25,545 nucleotides of DNA. Source: DATMXS01 sp050260275 (GTDB lineage: Bacteria; Acidobacteriota; Terriglobia; Bryobacterales; Bryobacteraceae). Made by a program: the position numbers and the translations under genes. Position 1 is the stretch's first letter, and every line of letters begins with the position of its first letter. Positions 1 through 8,849 of this stretch are shown in pieces. Under the pieces are notes generated by a model. The model worked only from the letters and a program-made list of their open reading frames with translations. It ran no database searches and was not told where the DNA came from. The stretch is taken from contig JBLNBX010000164.1 of assembly GCA_050260275.1 (NCBI GenBank), forward strand, positions 1-25,545, in the 5' to 3' direction.

Positions 1-2
1 GA

Positions 3-1808
3 TCCGATGACAACGTCGTGGCCGAGATCGGCGATTACACGCTTACGGCGCAGGAGGTCAACCGGCGCCTGGAAGCCGCTTTCCGCAACCAGATGATCCC
101 GCGCGAAATGGCCGCAGTCTACGTGCCGCAGCTTATCGACAGCCTCATCACGAACTATGCCGTGGTTCAGAAAGCCCAGCAGCTCGGCATGCGGGTCAGC
201 GAGCAGGACCTGGCCAACGCCATCCGGCTGGTTCTTCCGCAGCTATTCGCGGGCGGCGAGTTCGCCGGCAAGCAGGCATACGAAACGGTGCTCGCGCAGC
301 AGAACACCACGATCCCGGAGTTCGAGGCCAACCTGCGCAACCAGATCCTGATGTCGCGGCTGCAAAACCTGGTCGCCGAGGGGGTCGTGGTTTCCCCCGC
401 CGAAATCGAGCGGGAGTACCGGCGCCGCAACGAGAAGGTGAAGCTCGAGTACGTGGCGCTCTCGCTCGACAAGGTGCGTGCGAGCGTGACGGTCACGCCG
501 GACGAGGTCCGCAGCCACTTCGAGGCGAACAAGGCGCAGTACACCATCCCGGAGAAGCGCACGCTCGAGGTCATCATCGCCGACCAGGCCAAGATCGCCG
601 AGCGCATCAACCTCACCGACGAGGCGCTCCGCCGCGCCTACCAGGAGAACCAGGACCAGTTCCGCGTGCCCGACCGCGTGCTCGCACGCCACATCCTGCT
701 GACCACGACCGGCAAGCCGGCGGACGAGATTCCCGCCATCCAGGCGCGCGCCGAAGACATCCTCAAGCAGCTCAAGGCTGGCGCGGATTTCGGCAAGCTC
801 GCCTCGCAGTACTCGCAGGATCCCGGATCAGCCAGCCAGGGCGGAGACCTGGGATGGATCGTTAAAGGCCAGACGGTGCAGGCGTTCGAGAACACGGCGT
901 TCTCGCTGAATCCCGGCGAACTCAGCAACGTGGTCAAGACCGAGTACGGCTTCCACATCATCCAGGTCCTAAACAAGGAACAGGCCCACATGAAGTCGTT
1001 CGAAGAGGTTAAGGGACAGCTCGCCACGGAACTGAAGACGCAGCAGGCGGTGGAGACCGTGCAGCGGCTGGCAGATCAGGCTCGCGACGAACTGGCCCGG
1101 ACACCCCGGCAGAGCGCGGAAATCGCCGCGAAACTGGGCCTGCAGCAAATTCGCCTCGATAAGGTGGGGCCGACTGCGCCATTTGAGCTGTTCGGCCTCA
1201 GCCCGGAGATCTGGGAGGCGGCGGCCGTCGTGAATGCGGGCGGTGTGACGCCTGTCGTGCAGGTGGGGCCGGAGAAGCTGGCAGTGGCAGCCGTAACCGA
1301 GGTGGTGCCATCAAGGCCCGCCGAGCTTGCGGAGGTGGAGGATCAGATCCGGAAGCAGCTATCGGATCAGAAGGCGGCTGCGCTTCTCGATGAGCGCGCG
1401 AAGCAGGCTTTCGAGCAGGCGCGTTCGGCCGGCGATCTGAAGAGCGTCGCGCAGTCGATGGGCCTCGAGATCAAAACCACTCAGGAGTTCACGCGCATGG
1501 GAGCGGCGGACGGAATCGGCTCCGCGTCGCTCCTCGCCGAGGCCTTCGAGCGGCCTACCGGGACAGTGTTCGGCCCGGTCGCGGTGCAGGATCAGCGGTT
1601 CATCATCAAGATTGCGGGCAAAACCCCTGCCGATATGAGCCAGCTCGAATCTCAAAGGGAGATGATCCGCAGCGTGGTCAAGAACGACAGAGCGCAGGAG
1701 CGCATACAGTTGTTCCAGGAAGCCGTGCGCGACGCCTTCATCAAGTCCGGCGACATCAAGATTCACAAGGAAGTCGTGGATCGCATCACCGGTTCCTACC
1801 GAGGTTGA
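3..1808 (+). CDS. PpiD/SurA-like periplasmic peptidyl-prolyl cis-trans isomerase (5' partial)
   Basis: This is a parvulin-type peptidyl-prolyl isomerase/chaperone acting on proteins folding in the periplasm. The frame is open to the window edge. A GTG at 18 could be read as a start, but the sequence already begins inside the typical mature N-terminus (VVAEIGDYTLTAQEV), so the signal or membrane anchor lies upstream and the gene is 5' truncated here. Residues below are counted from the GTG. A SurA_N/PpiD-like helical chaperone region covers about 1-215. A well-conserved PPIC rotamase domain at about 219-320 includes ARHILL, GADFGKLASQYSQDPGS, GGDLGW and EYGFHIIQV. A second, degenerate parvulin-like region follows to the C-terminus, an architecture closer to PpiD than to SurA. 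The stop overlaps the DedA start (TGATG), implying translational coupling. Family assignment is firm; PpiD versus SurA is inference. Confidence 0.9.
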   Translation, partial: SDDNVVAEIGDYTLTAQEVNRRLEAAFRNQMIPREMAAVYVPQLIDSLITNYAVVQKAQQLGMRVSEQDLANAIRLVLPQLFAGGEFAGKQAYETVLAQQNTTIPEFEANLRNQILMSRLQNLVAEGVVVSPAEIEREYRRRNEKVKLEYVALSLDKVRASVTVTPDEVRSHFEANKAQYTIPEKRTLEVIIADQAKIAERINLTDEALRRAYQENQDQFRVPDRVLARHILLTTTGKPADEIPAIQARAEDILKQLKAGADFGKLASQYSQDPGSASQGGDLGWIVKGQTVQAFENTAFSLNPGELSNVVKTEYGFHIIQVLNKEQAHMKSFEEVKGQLATELKTQQAVETVQRLADQARDELARTPRQSAEIAAKLGLQQIRLDKVGPTAPFELFGLSPEIWEAAAVVNAGGVTPVVQVGPEKLAVAAVTEVVPSRPAELAEVEDQIRKQLSDQKAAALLDERAKQAFEQARSAGDLKSVAQSMGLEIKTTQEFTRMGAADGIGSASLLAEAFERPTGTVFGPVAVQDQRFIIKIAGKTPADMSQLESQREMIRSVVKNDRAQERIQLFQEAVRDAFIKSGDIKIHKEVVDRITGSYRG

Positions 1809-2485
1809 TGCTCAGCGCGATCATCGATTTCCTTAGAACGCTGACCACGCCCGAGCGGCTGCTGAACCTGCTCACGACCGTCCTGAGCGGGTGGCTCGGC
1901 TACGCGCTGTTCTTCGGGATCATCTTTGCCGAAACGGGTCTCCTGACAGGCTTCTTCCTGCCGGGAGACTCGTTTCTGTTCACGATAGGCATCATCGTGG
2001 GCGCCGCGGGGATGGATTTGCGGTTCGTTCTGCTGTCGCTGATGGCCGCGGGCATCCTGGGCGACAGCACGGGCTACCTGCTCGGCCGCAAGACCGGGCC
2101 GCGAATCTTCGGCCGGCCCAACTCCCGCTTCTTCCGCCGCGAGCACCTTCTCCGTTCGAAGGCTTTCTACGACAAGCACGGCGGAAAGACCATCGTCTAC
2201 GCGAAGTTCGTTCCGATCGTCCGCACCTTCGCGCCTTTCCTCGCGGGAGTCTCCGGGATGCCCTACCGGCGCTTCGTGGCGTTCAGCGCGAGCGGTGTGG
2301 TGCTTTGGGTGAACGCGGTTGTGCTCGCCGGATACACGCTGGGCGGCATCCCGCTTGTCCGCCAGCACTTCGAGAAGGCGGTGATGCTCATCATCGCGTT
2401 GTCGCTGATGCCGATCCTCATCGAAACGCTGAAGCACCGGCGGCAGGCGCGCGCGGCGCAAGATGAGCGTTCCGGCTCACATTAA
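1808..2485 (+). CDS. DedA family (SNARE-associated/VTT) membrane protein
   Basis: A 225-residue polytopic inner-membrane protein of the DedA family (PF09335). Family members support membrane homeostasis, and some have been described as undecaprenyl-phosphate or phospholipid transporters. The hallmark motifs are visible: FAETGLLTGFFLPGDSFLF near residues 40-58, GDSTGYLLGRKTGPRIF near 85-101, and the amphipathic KFVPIVRTFAPFLAGVSGM segment near 131-149 with the conserved R and P residues. Length is normal. ATG at 1808 overlaps the preceding TGA by one base; a TTG codon immediately upstream is a less likely start. The short C-terminal tail is basic, as expected on the cytoplasmic side. The specific substrate cannot be told from the sequence. 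Confidence 0.93.
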   Translation: MLSAIIDFLRTLTTPERLLNLLTTVLSGWLGYALFFGIIFAETGLLTGFFLPGDSFLFTIGIIVGAAGMDLRFVLLSLMAAGILGDSTGYLLGRKTGPRIFGRPNSRFFRREHLLRSKAFYDKHGGKTIVYAKFVPIVRTFAPFLAGVSGMPYRRFVAFSASGVVLWVNAVVLAGYTLGGIPLVRQHFEKAVMLIIALSLMPILIETLKHRRQARAAQDERSGSH

Positions 2486-2496
2486 CCCCAGTTAAT
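2481..2496. promoter_or_regulatory. Perfect inverted repeat ATTAAC-N4-GTTAAT upstream of the moxR-like gene (candidate operator)
   Basis: Two 6-base arms (2481-2486 and 2491-2496) separated by CCCA form a perfect palindrome in an otherwise GC-rich region. It overlaps the DedA stop codon and ends 20 bases before the TAGAAT box at 2517. That places it across the expected -35 region, where a dimeric regulator could act. There is no T-tract, so it is not a terminator. An operator role is inference. Confidence 0.35.
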
Positions 2497-2516
2497 AACC
2501 AACTCAGACCCTGCCG

Positions 2517-2522
2517 TAGAAT
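2517..2522 (+). promoter_or_regulatory. -10 box TAGAAT for the MoxR/vWA operon, probably giving a leaderless mRNA
   Basis: TAGAAT matches the sigma-70-type -10 consensus at four of six positions, including the key TA---T. It ends 6 bases before the GTG start at 2529, where no Shine-Dalgarno is visible. Transcription would start at or next to the start codon. No good -35 is seen. Confidence 0.5.
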
Positions 2523-2528
2523 GAAAGT

Positions 2529-3524
2529 GTGCAGACCGAAGCCGTAGTTAAGTCCGCCGCGGCCCGCCTGGATCGCGTGCGGAAGGAGATCGGCAAAGTC
2601 ATTGTGGGCCAGCAGCACGTGATCGACGGCGTGCTGACCTGCCTGCTGTCGGGCGGGCATGTGCTGCTCGAAGGCGTGCCTGGGCTGGGCAAGACGACGC
2701 TGCTTCGCACGCTGGCGCGCGCGCTCCACCTGAAATACTCCCGCATCCAGTTCACGCCCGACCTCATGCCGGCCGACATCGTGGGCAGCATGATGATCGA
2801 GACCGACGAGCGGGGCGCGAAATCGCTGCGGTTCCAGCCCGGCCCGGTGTTCGCGAACCTGGTGCTTGCGGACGAGATCAACCGCGCAACGCCGAAGACG
2901 CAGTCGGCGCTGCTGGAGGCGATGCAGGAACGAACCGTGACGAGCGGCAACACGACTCACGAACTCGAATCGCCGTTCCTCGTCATGGCCACGCAGAACC
3001 CAATAGAGATGGAGGGCACGTATCCGCTGCCCGAGGCGCAGCTCGACCGGTTCCTGATGAAGATCGTCGTGGACTATCCGTCGCGGGCCGAGCTGAACAC
3101 AATCGTGGACCGGACCATCAACCGGGACGAGGCCGACGTGGAGCGCTGCATGACGCGCGAGGAGATCCTGGAACTGAGGAGCGTGTGCCGCGAGATTCTC
3201 GTCGCGCAGCACGTGCAGGATTTCGCGATCGATCTCGTCATGGCCACCCAGCCCGGAACCGAGCACTCGCACGAGCTGGCCAACAAGTACATCCGCTACG
3301 GCAGCTCGCCCCGCGGCGCGCAGGCGCTGGTGGAGTGCGGCCGCGTGCTCGCGCTGATGCGCGGGCGGGTACACCTGAGCATCGACGACGTGCGCGAGGT
3401 AGCCGCGCCGGTTCTGCGGCACCGTATCATTCTCAACTTCGACGCGCACGCCGACGGGCAGACGCCCGACACCATTCTGATGGAGCTGATTCGCAGCGTC
3501 TCAGGCAGGACCGCGGCGGCCTGA
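2529..3524 (+). CDS. MoxR-family AAA+ ATPase
   Basis: A 331-residue cytoplasmic AAA+ ATPase of the MoxR family (AAA_3, PF07726, plus AAA lid). MoxR proteins act as chaperones that, with vWA-domain partners, assemble or activate protein or metal-cofactor complexes. Visible motifs are Walker A GVPGLGKTT (49-57), Walker B LVLADEIN (111-118), sensor 1 MATQNP (153-158), EAQLDRF with the conserved arginine (169-175), and a sensor-2-like SSPRGAQAL near residue 260. Length is typical. The frame has a stop just upstream (2517-2519), so GTG at 2529 is the earliest start. It lacks a Shine-Dalgarno and sits 6 bases after a -10 box. The gene is first in a co-directional run with DUF58 and two vWA genes, the classic MoxR neighbourhood. 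The client is unknown. Confidence 0.95.
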   Translation: MQTEAVVKSAAARLDRVRKEIGKVIVGQQHVIDGVLTCLLSGGHVLLEGVPGLGKTTLLRTLARALHLKYSRIQFTPDLMPADIVGSMMIETDERGAKSLRFQPGPVFANLVLADEINRATPKTQSALLEAMQERTVTSGNTTHELESPFLVMATQNPIEMEGTYPLPEAQLDRFLMKIVVDYPSRAELNTIVDRTINRDEADVERCMTREEILELRSVCREILVAQHVQDFAIDLVMATQPGTEHSHELANKYIRYGSSPRGAQALVECGRVLALMRGRVHLSIDDVREVAAPVLRHRIILNFDAHADGQTPDTILMELIRSVSGRTAAA

Positions 3525-3570
3525 TGGGACACGTCCCTTCCGCCGCACTCGCCTATTCGAGTCATTCGTC

Positions 3571-4455
3571 ATGACCCGCGAATCTCTCATAGACCGCTCG
3601 TTCCTCGAGAAGCTCGAGCGCCTTGCCATGCGCTGGCAGGCCTCCTTCCAGGGCCGGATCGGCGGGCACAACCTGTCGAGGTTTTCAGGCCCGGGGCAGG
3701 AGTTCCTGGACCACCGCCATTTCCATGAAGGCGACGACCTGCGCGCGGTGAACTGGCGCGCGTACCTGAGGTTCGAAAAGCTCTTTCTGAAGATGTTCCG
3801 GGTGGAGCCGCACATCCCGATCCGCCTGATGATCGACACCAGCGCATCGATGGCCACCGGCGACGGAGCGAAGTTCGAGTACGCGCGGAAGCTGGCGGCT
3901 GCGCTCTGTTACGTCGGTATGGTGAACCTGGACAGCATCGTGCTCCAGCCGTTCGCGGGCAGCCTGGCGGATCCGCTGGCCTGCGCCGGCGGGCGCCACA
4001 GGTTCGCTCCCGCGGTGGAGTTCCTCGAAAAGCTCGAGGCCGGCGGCCGCACGGATTACTTCGAGGTTGTGCGGCAGTTCATCTCCCGGTATGCGCAGCG
4101 GGGGCTGTTGATCGTGATATCCGATTTCCTCGACGACGCCGATTGCGAGCGCCCGCTGCAATACCTGGCCGATTTCGGGCACGAACTGATGCTGGTGCAG
4201 TTGTGGTCCGAGGAAGACCGCACGCCACCCTGGGAAGGGGACCTGGACCTGGACGACGCCGAAACCGGCGCCCGGCTGCGCATCGAGTTCGATTCGCGCG
4301 CGCGGGAGAATTACACCTTAGCATTCGACGAGTACTCGCAGCGCATCCGCCGGCTCGCGCTGCGCAGCGGCGGGCGCTATGCGGGCCTGTCCACGGCTGT
4401 CCCGGTGGAGGAGGCCATCTTCGGTACGCTCGCCAAGGCGGGGGCGGTGGAATGA
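3571..4455 (+). CDS. DUF58 domain-containing protein (vWA-like partner of MoxR)
   Basis: A 294-residue protein of the DUF58 family (PF01882), nearly always encoded beside moxR. The conserved DUF58 block is present: GQEFLDHRHFHEGDDLRAVNWRAYLR near residues 42-67, matching the family pattern E-F-x2-Y/H-R-x3-G-D-D-x-R-x-I/V-N/D-W. It is followed by a vWA fold with an intact MIDAS DTSAS (89-93) and a later LLIVISDFLDD strand near 174-184. No signal peptide or membrane segment is evident, so it is probably cytosolic. ATG at 3571 has only a weak ribosome-binding site, 46 bases after the MoxR stop. It presumably binds a divalent metal and acts as adaptor or substrate of the MoxR ATPase; that role is by family. 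Confidence 0.92.
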   Translation: MTRESLIDRSFLEKLERLAMRWQASFQGRIGGHNLSRFSGPGQEFLDHRHFHEGDDLRAVNWRAYLRFEKLFLKMFRVEPHIPIRLMIDTSASMATGDGAKFEYARKLAAALCYVGMVNLDSIVLQPFAGSLADPLACAGGRHRFAPAVEFLEKLEAGGRTDYFEVVRQFISRYAQRGLLIVISDFLDDADCERPLQYLADFGHELMLVQLWSEEDRTPPWEGDLDLDDAETGARLRIEFDSRARENYTLAFDEYSQRIRRLALRSGGRYAGLSTAVPVEEAIFGTLAKAGAVE

Positions 4456-4476
4456 GCGTGGCGTGGTGGAGGGGCG

Positions 4477-6348
4477 ATGTTCCTCGTTAACCTGACGCTG
4501 GTCCAGCTCGCCGCGATACTCGGCACGGTTTCGCTCGGCGTGGTGGCGTTGTACCTTTGGGACCGCTCGCGCCGGCGCGTGAAGGTGGCGACGTTGCGGT
4601 TCTGGACAGCGTCGGCCACGGCCGCAGAGGTGAAGCACCGGAAGCGCATACGGCAGCCGTGGTCGCTGTTGCTGCAGTTGCTCGGCATCGCGCTGCTGCT
4701 GCTGGCCGTGGCGCAGCCGCGGTGGGGGTCGCGCGGCGTTTCGGAGCGTGACCACGTTCTCCTGCTCGATACCTCGGCGTGGATGGCGGCGCGCTCAAAC
4801 GGGCGCGCGCTGATCGACGAGGCTCGCGAACTTGCGCGCGCATACGTGCGCGGCATGCCCTCGGGCGACCGCCTGATGCTGGTGCGCGCCGACGCGCTGC
4901 CGACGCCCGTCACGCCTTTCGAGAGCAATCGCGCTGCGCTCGAACAAGCCATCGCCGAGTCCAAGCCGGGCGCAACCGCGCTAAACCTGGAACAGGCCAT
5001 CGACTTCGCCATCCGTGCGCGCGCGTTGCAGGGTGGGGGAGGCGGCGAGATCATCTACGTGGGGCCGGGGCGCGCGAAACAGCTTCCGTCCGCCGACGTG
5101 CCGGGCTTGCGGGTGATCCCCGTCACGGCCGCCGTCGCCAACTGCGGGCTGCGCAGCATCGGCATGCGGCGCTCGGCGTCGGACCCGGACATCTGGGAGA
5201 TACTCGTAGCCGTCCGGAACTACGGGCGCGCGCGCCGGCAGGTCACGGTATCCCTGACCTTTGGCGGGGCACCAGTAGGGACCCGCACGTTAGCCATCGA
5301 CGCCGGAAGCACGGAAACAGCGGCGTTCAAGCACCGCTCGCGCGCGGGCGGCTGGCTCGAGGCACGGCTCGGCCCCAGCGACGACTTCGAAGGCAATCAC
5401 AGCGCGACTATCGAGGTGCCCGCGCGCCGGGCCCTGCGCGTCATCGTGTACACCGAGGAGCCCGAGCTGTTCCGGCCATTGTTCCCGGCGGGAACGGACG
5501 TTGATGCGGTGTTCCGTCCGCCGTTACAGTACAGTGCCGCGGCGGACGCCGATATCGTCGTGCTGGACCGTTTCAGCCCCGCAGTCCGGCCGCAGTCGAG
5601 CAGCATCTGGATCGAGCCGCCCGGCAATGCGCCGGTTGGCATGCGCGGTCACGCCGGAGCGGCGGCCCTGACGCGCTGGCGCGGCGATCATCCGCTGGGC
5701 GCGGGCCTGCGGACGCGCGACGTGCGGCTGGCATCGGCACAGCCGCTTCAACCCGCGGCGGACGACGTAGTGATCGTCGAGTCCGACCGCGGCCCGCTCG
5801 CCGTGGCGCGCGACGGCCCGGTGAAAACCGTGGTCCTCGGATTCCACCCCATGCGGGGTGAGATGCGTTTCGAACTCGCTACGCCGCTGTTGTTCGTGAA
5901 CATGCTTCGCTGGATGCAGCCTGATACGTTCCGGCGCACGGAGCTGACCGCAGCTTCGGTGGGCGACGTGACGGTGGACGTCGCGGGCGAGAGCGGAGAC
6001 GTTCACGTCCTGGACGCTTCGGGGCGCGAACTGCCGCACACGCGCGATGGAAACAGCGTGCGGTTCTTCGTCGGTAGCCCGGGAACCGTGCGCGTGACGA
6101 GCGGCGATAGCGAGAGCATGCACTCGCTCGTGCTTCCCGAGCTTGCCGAGACGGAATGGACCGCGCCGCAAGGCGCCACTCGCGGGCTGCCGCGGTTCAC
6201 GGAGCTCGGGCCCGGCTTCGTCGAGCTGTGGCCGTGGCTGGCGCTGGCGGGGCTTGTGGCGCTGGCGGTGGAATGGATGCTCTACGGCCGGGCGCGAAGG
6301 TTGGTCCGTGCCCCGGCGCAAGCGCAAGCGGCAAGGGGGGCAAGGTGA
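4477..6348 (+). CDS. BatA-like membrane protein with N-terminal aerotolerance-type region and degenerate vWA domain
   Basis: A 623-residue membrane protein. The N-terminus resembles the BatA/aerotolerance-regulator N-terminal region (PF07584): a hydrophobic helix at about 8-28, the basic stretch SRRRVKVATLRFW, and a second helix at about 62-79 (SLLLQLLGIALLLLAVAQPRW). A vWA-like domain follows from about residue 93. Its MIDAS reads DTSAW (98-102) instead of DxSxS, so one metal-coordinating serine is a tryptophan and metal binding may be lost. The middle region is beta-rich and unrecognised. A helix near 585-605 lies before a basic C-terminal tail. ATG at 4477 follows GGAGGGG at suitable spacing, 21 bases after the DUF58 stop. 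The stop overlaps the next gene's GTG (GTGA). It is probably the membrane scaffold of the MoxR/vWA module. Confidence 0.85.
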   Translation: MFLVNLTLVQLAAILGTVSLGVVALYLWDRSRRRVKVATLRFWTASATAAEVKHRKRIRQPWSLLLQLLGIALLLLAVAQPRWGSRGVSERDHVLLLDTSAWMAARSNGRALIDEARELARAYVRGMPSGDRLMLVRADALPTPVTPFESNRAALEQAIAESKPGATALNLEQAIDFAIRARALQGGGGGEIIYVGPGRAKQLPSADVPGLRVIPVTAAVANCGLRSIGMRRSASDPDIWEILVAVRNYGRARRQVTVSLTFGGAPVGTRTLAIDAGSTETAAFKHRSRAGGWLEARLGPSDDFEGNHSATIEVPARRALRVIVYTEEPELFRPLFPAGTDVDAVFRPPLQYSAAADADIVVLDRFSPAVRPQSSSIWIEPPGNAPVGMRGHAGAAALTRWRGDHPLGAGLRTRDVRLASAQPLQPAADDVVIVESDRGPLAVARDGPVKTVVLGFHPMRGEMRFELATPLLFVNMLRWMQPDTFRRTELTAASVGDVTVDVAGESGDVHVLDASGRELPHTRDGNSVRFFVGSPGTVRVTSGDSESMHSLVLPELAETEWTAPQGATRGLPRFTELGPGFVELWPWLALAGLVALAVEWMLYGRARRLVRAPAQAQAARGAR

Positions 6349-8849
6349 CGTTCGACCGGCCCTGGATGTTGCTCGCCGCGCTGCTGCCGCTCGTCTGGGC
6401 GGCGGTCGCATGGCGCAGGACGGAGCGCCGCGGCGCCCTCGCCCTCAAGGCGCTCGCGTTCGCGGCCGTGCTGGCCGCGCTGGCCGTGCCCAAGCTGGCC
6501 ATCTTCGAGACGAAGATGGGCGTGGCCGTGCTGCTTGACACGTCCGCGAGCGTATCGGACGAGGACCTCGAACGCGCCTCGGAGTTCGCCCGCGAGGTCA
6601 TGAGCGAGCGCGGGCGCAACAATGTTGTGCTGCTGCCTTTTGCGCAGAACACGCGCGGCCTGGCCCAGAGCGAAGAGGGCGGCGCGAAGCTCTCGCACAC
6701 GCCCGGAGAGAACGGCCGCGGGACGAGCCTGGAAGCGGCCATCCGTGAGGGCATCGGCGCTCTGCCTGCGGGCCGCATTCCGCGCCTCGTCCTGGTCTCC
6801 GACGGACGCGAGAACACCGGCAGCGTCGCACGCGCGGTGTGGCAGGCGCGCGAGTTAGGTATCCCCGTGGATACTGTAGCGCTGGATGGGCGGCCCAGGC
6901 CCGAACTGCTCCTGGAGGCCGTCTCCGTTCCAACGCAGGCGTTCACGGGCGAGCGATTCCCGATCGACGTAGCCGTGCGATCTCCGCGCGCGGCCAGGGC
7001 CACGGTGGACGTAACCGCTGACGGCAAGAGCCTGGGCGAGAACTCCGTCGCACTCGAGCCGGGGACGAACCGCCTGCGCGTGCACGCTACCGTCAACTCC
7101 ACCGGCGCGGTAGAGCTGGCGGGGAGCCTTTCCGCCCCGGGGCTGGGACAGGTGCGGTTCGCGCAGGCTGTCACTCTGCTCCGGCCGCGCGTTCTGTTCG
7201 TTTCCGACGACCCGCCGGGGACCGAGGCGCACCTGCTGCGGGCGCTCGAGGCTGCGCAATTCCAGGTAGACCGCGCTCCTGCGGTGCCGGCCACTGACCT
7301 CACGCCGTATCAGCTTATCGTGCTGAACAACCAGAACCTGCAGCAGATGGCCGAATCGCGCAAAGCGGCCGTCGAGGCGTTCGCGTCGCAAGGCGGCGGC
7401 GTGCTGGTGATCGGTGGCGAGCGCAACGTTTACGTCGAGAAGCAACACCCGGAGGACGCTCTCGAACGGGTGCTCCCTGCGAAGATCGCGCCGCCAAGGC
7501 TGCCGGAAGGCACCTGCGTGGTGCTCGTGCTCGACAAATCGTCGTCCATGGAAGGGCGCAAGGTGGAGCTGGCGCGATCAGCGGCCATAGGCGTGGTGGA
7601 GAACCTGCGGCCCATCGACATGGTGGGCGTGCTCATCTTCGACAACTCCTACCACTGGACGGTGCCCATCCGCCGGGCCGAAGAGAAGACGCTGATCAAG
7701 CGCATCATAGCCGGTATCATCGCCGACGGCGGCACGCAGATCGCGCCCGCGCTTCAGGAGGCGTACCGGCGCATCCTGCCGGTTAAAGCGGTCTACAAGC
7801 ACATCGTTCTGCTGACGGACGGCATCTCCGAGGAGGGCGACAGCGTCTCGCTGGCGCGCGATGCCGCCGCCCGGCGCATAACCATCTCTACAGTCGGACT
7901 GGGGCAGGACGTCAACCGCAACTTCCTCGAGAGTGTGGCCTCGACGGCCAACGGGCGCTCGTATTTTCTGAGCGATCCCTCGGGGCTGGCGCAGATTCTT
8001 CTGCGCGACGTGATGGAGCATACCGGCACGACGGCGATCGAGAAATCGATCAGGCCGGGCGTTCTGCGGCAGGCCGAGATACTCGAGAAGGTCGGCATGG
8101 AATCCGCGCCTCCGCTGCTCGGCTACGTCCGGTTCGAGAGCAAGAGGGGCGCCGAGGTCATTCTCACCGCCGAACGCGACGACCCGCTCTACGTACGCTG
8201 GCAGTACGGACTCGGCCGCACGGCGGTGTTCACGTCCGACGCGAAAAGCCGGTGGGCAAAGAACTGGGTCGGCTGGAGCGGTTACGACCGTTTTTGGGCG
8301 AACGTTTTCCGCGACCTGTTGCCGCACGCGCAGCCAGGCGAGGCGAAGCTGACTTACGAGAGCGCTTCCGGCGATATCGAGGTCGAATACCGGCTGGGAC
8401 GCGCGATCCCGGAACCCGCCACGCCGCCCGACGTGTACGTTTTCGGGCCCCGGGATTTCAGGCAGCCCGTGCCGATACAGAAGACCGCCGACCGGGTGTA
8501 TCGCGGCCGGGTCCACGTGGGCAGCTCGCATGGGTTTTTCCGGGTGCGCCCGCTGGTGGAAACGCGCGCCTTCCCAGAGGTCGGGCTGCTGCGGGAGCAG
8601 ACGGAGCTGAACGAGCACGGCTCCAACGAAACGCTGCTGAAGCAGATCGCCGGGTTTACGGGCGGGCGGTTCAACCCCGATCCGGGCGAAGTCTTCGACA
8701 CGGGCGGGCGAAGCGTCCCCTCGACCATGCGCCTGTGGCCCGCCCTGCTGGCGCTAGCCGTTCTGCTGAACGTGGCGGAGCTGGTTGCCCGCAAGTGGCG
8801 CGGCCTGGTTGAGCACTGGCGCGCCCGCGGCGCGGCGGCTGGGCAGTAG
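6345..8849 (+). CDS. Membrane-anchored protein with two vWA domains and a glutamine-amidotransferase-like domain
   Basis: An 834-residue protein. GTG at 6345 overlaps the previous TGA by four bases; the longer upstream reading in this frame lies wholly inside the previous gene and is rejected. Two N-terminal hydrophobic helices lie at about 7-22 and 33-48. A first vWA follows with an intact MIDAS DTSAS (65-69). A glutamine-amidotransferase-like segment at about 284-385 reads VLFVSDDPPGTEAHLLRALE and later GGGVLVIGGERN. A second vWA has MIDAS DKSSS (397-401), the threonine in GGTQIAPAL near 463 and the aspartate in LLTDGIS near 491, so all MIDAS loops are intact. A C-terminal helix near 796-817 (LWPALLALAVLLNVAELVARKW) precedes a basic tail. 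It is a large vWA partner of the MoxR module; its exact role is unknown. Confidence 0.88.
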   Translation: MTFDRPWMLLAALLPLVWAAVAWRRTERRGALALKALAFAAVLAALAVPKLAIFETKMGVAVLLDTSASVSDEDLERASEFAREVMSERGRNNVVLLPFAQNTRGLAQSEEGGAKLSHTPGENGRGTSLEAAIREGIGALPAGRIPRLVLVSDGRENTGSVARAVWQARELGIPVDTVALDGRPRPELLLEAVSVPTQAFTGERFPIDVAVRSPRAARATVDVTADGKSLGENSVALEPGTNRLRVHATVNSTGAVELAGSLSAPGLGQVRFAQAVTLLRPRVLFVSDDPPGTEAHLLRALEAAQFQVDRAPAVPATDLTPYQLIVLNNQNLQQMAESRKAAVEAFASQGGGVLVIGGERNVYVEKQHPEDALERVLPAKIAPPRLPEGTCVVLVLDKSSSMEGRKVELARSAAIGVVENLRPIDMVGVLIFDNSYHWTVPIRRAEEKTLIKRIIAGIIADGGTQIAPALQEAYRRILPVKAVYKHIVLLTDGISEEGDSVSLARDAAARRITISTVGLGQDVNRNFLESVASTANGRSYFLSDPSGLAQILLRDVMEHTGTTAIEKSIRPGVLRQAEILEKVGMESAPPLLGYVRFESKRGAEVILTAERDDPLYVRWQYGLGRTAVFTSDAKSRWAKNWVGWSGYDRFWANVFRDLLPHAQPGEAKLTYESASGDIEVEYRLGRAIPEPATPPDVYVFGPRDFRQPVPIQKTADRVYRGRVHVGSSHGFFRVRPLVETRAFPEVGLLREQTELNEHGSNETLLKQIAGFTGGRFNPDPGEVFDTGGRSVPSTMRLWPALLALAVLLNVAELVARKWRGLVEHWRARGAAAGQ

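Noticed and set aside
2418..3449. A 343-codon minus-strand frame opposite the MoxR gene
   Set aside because: His/Arg-rich antisense reading of an unmistakable AAA+ ATPase gene.
6156..6344. Upstream extension of the double-vWA gene
   Set aside because: It lies wholly inside the preceding BatA-like gene in another frame and reads as an Arg/Ala/Gly-rich shadow. GTG 6345 forms a GTGA overlap typical of coupled genes.
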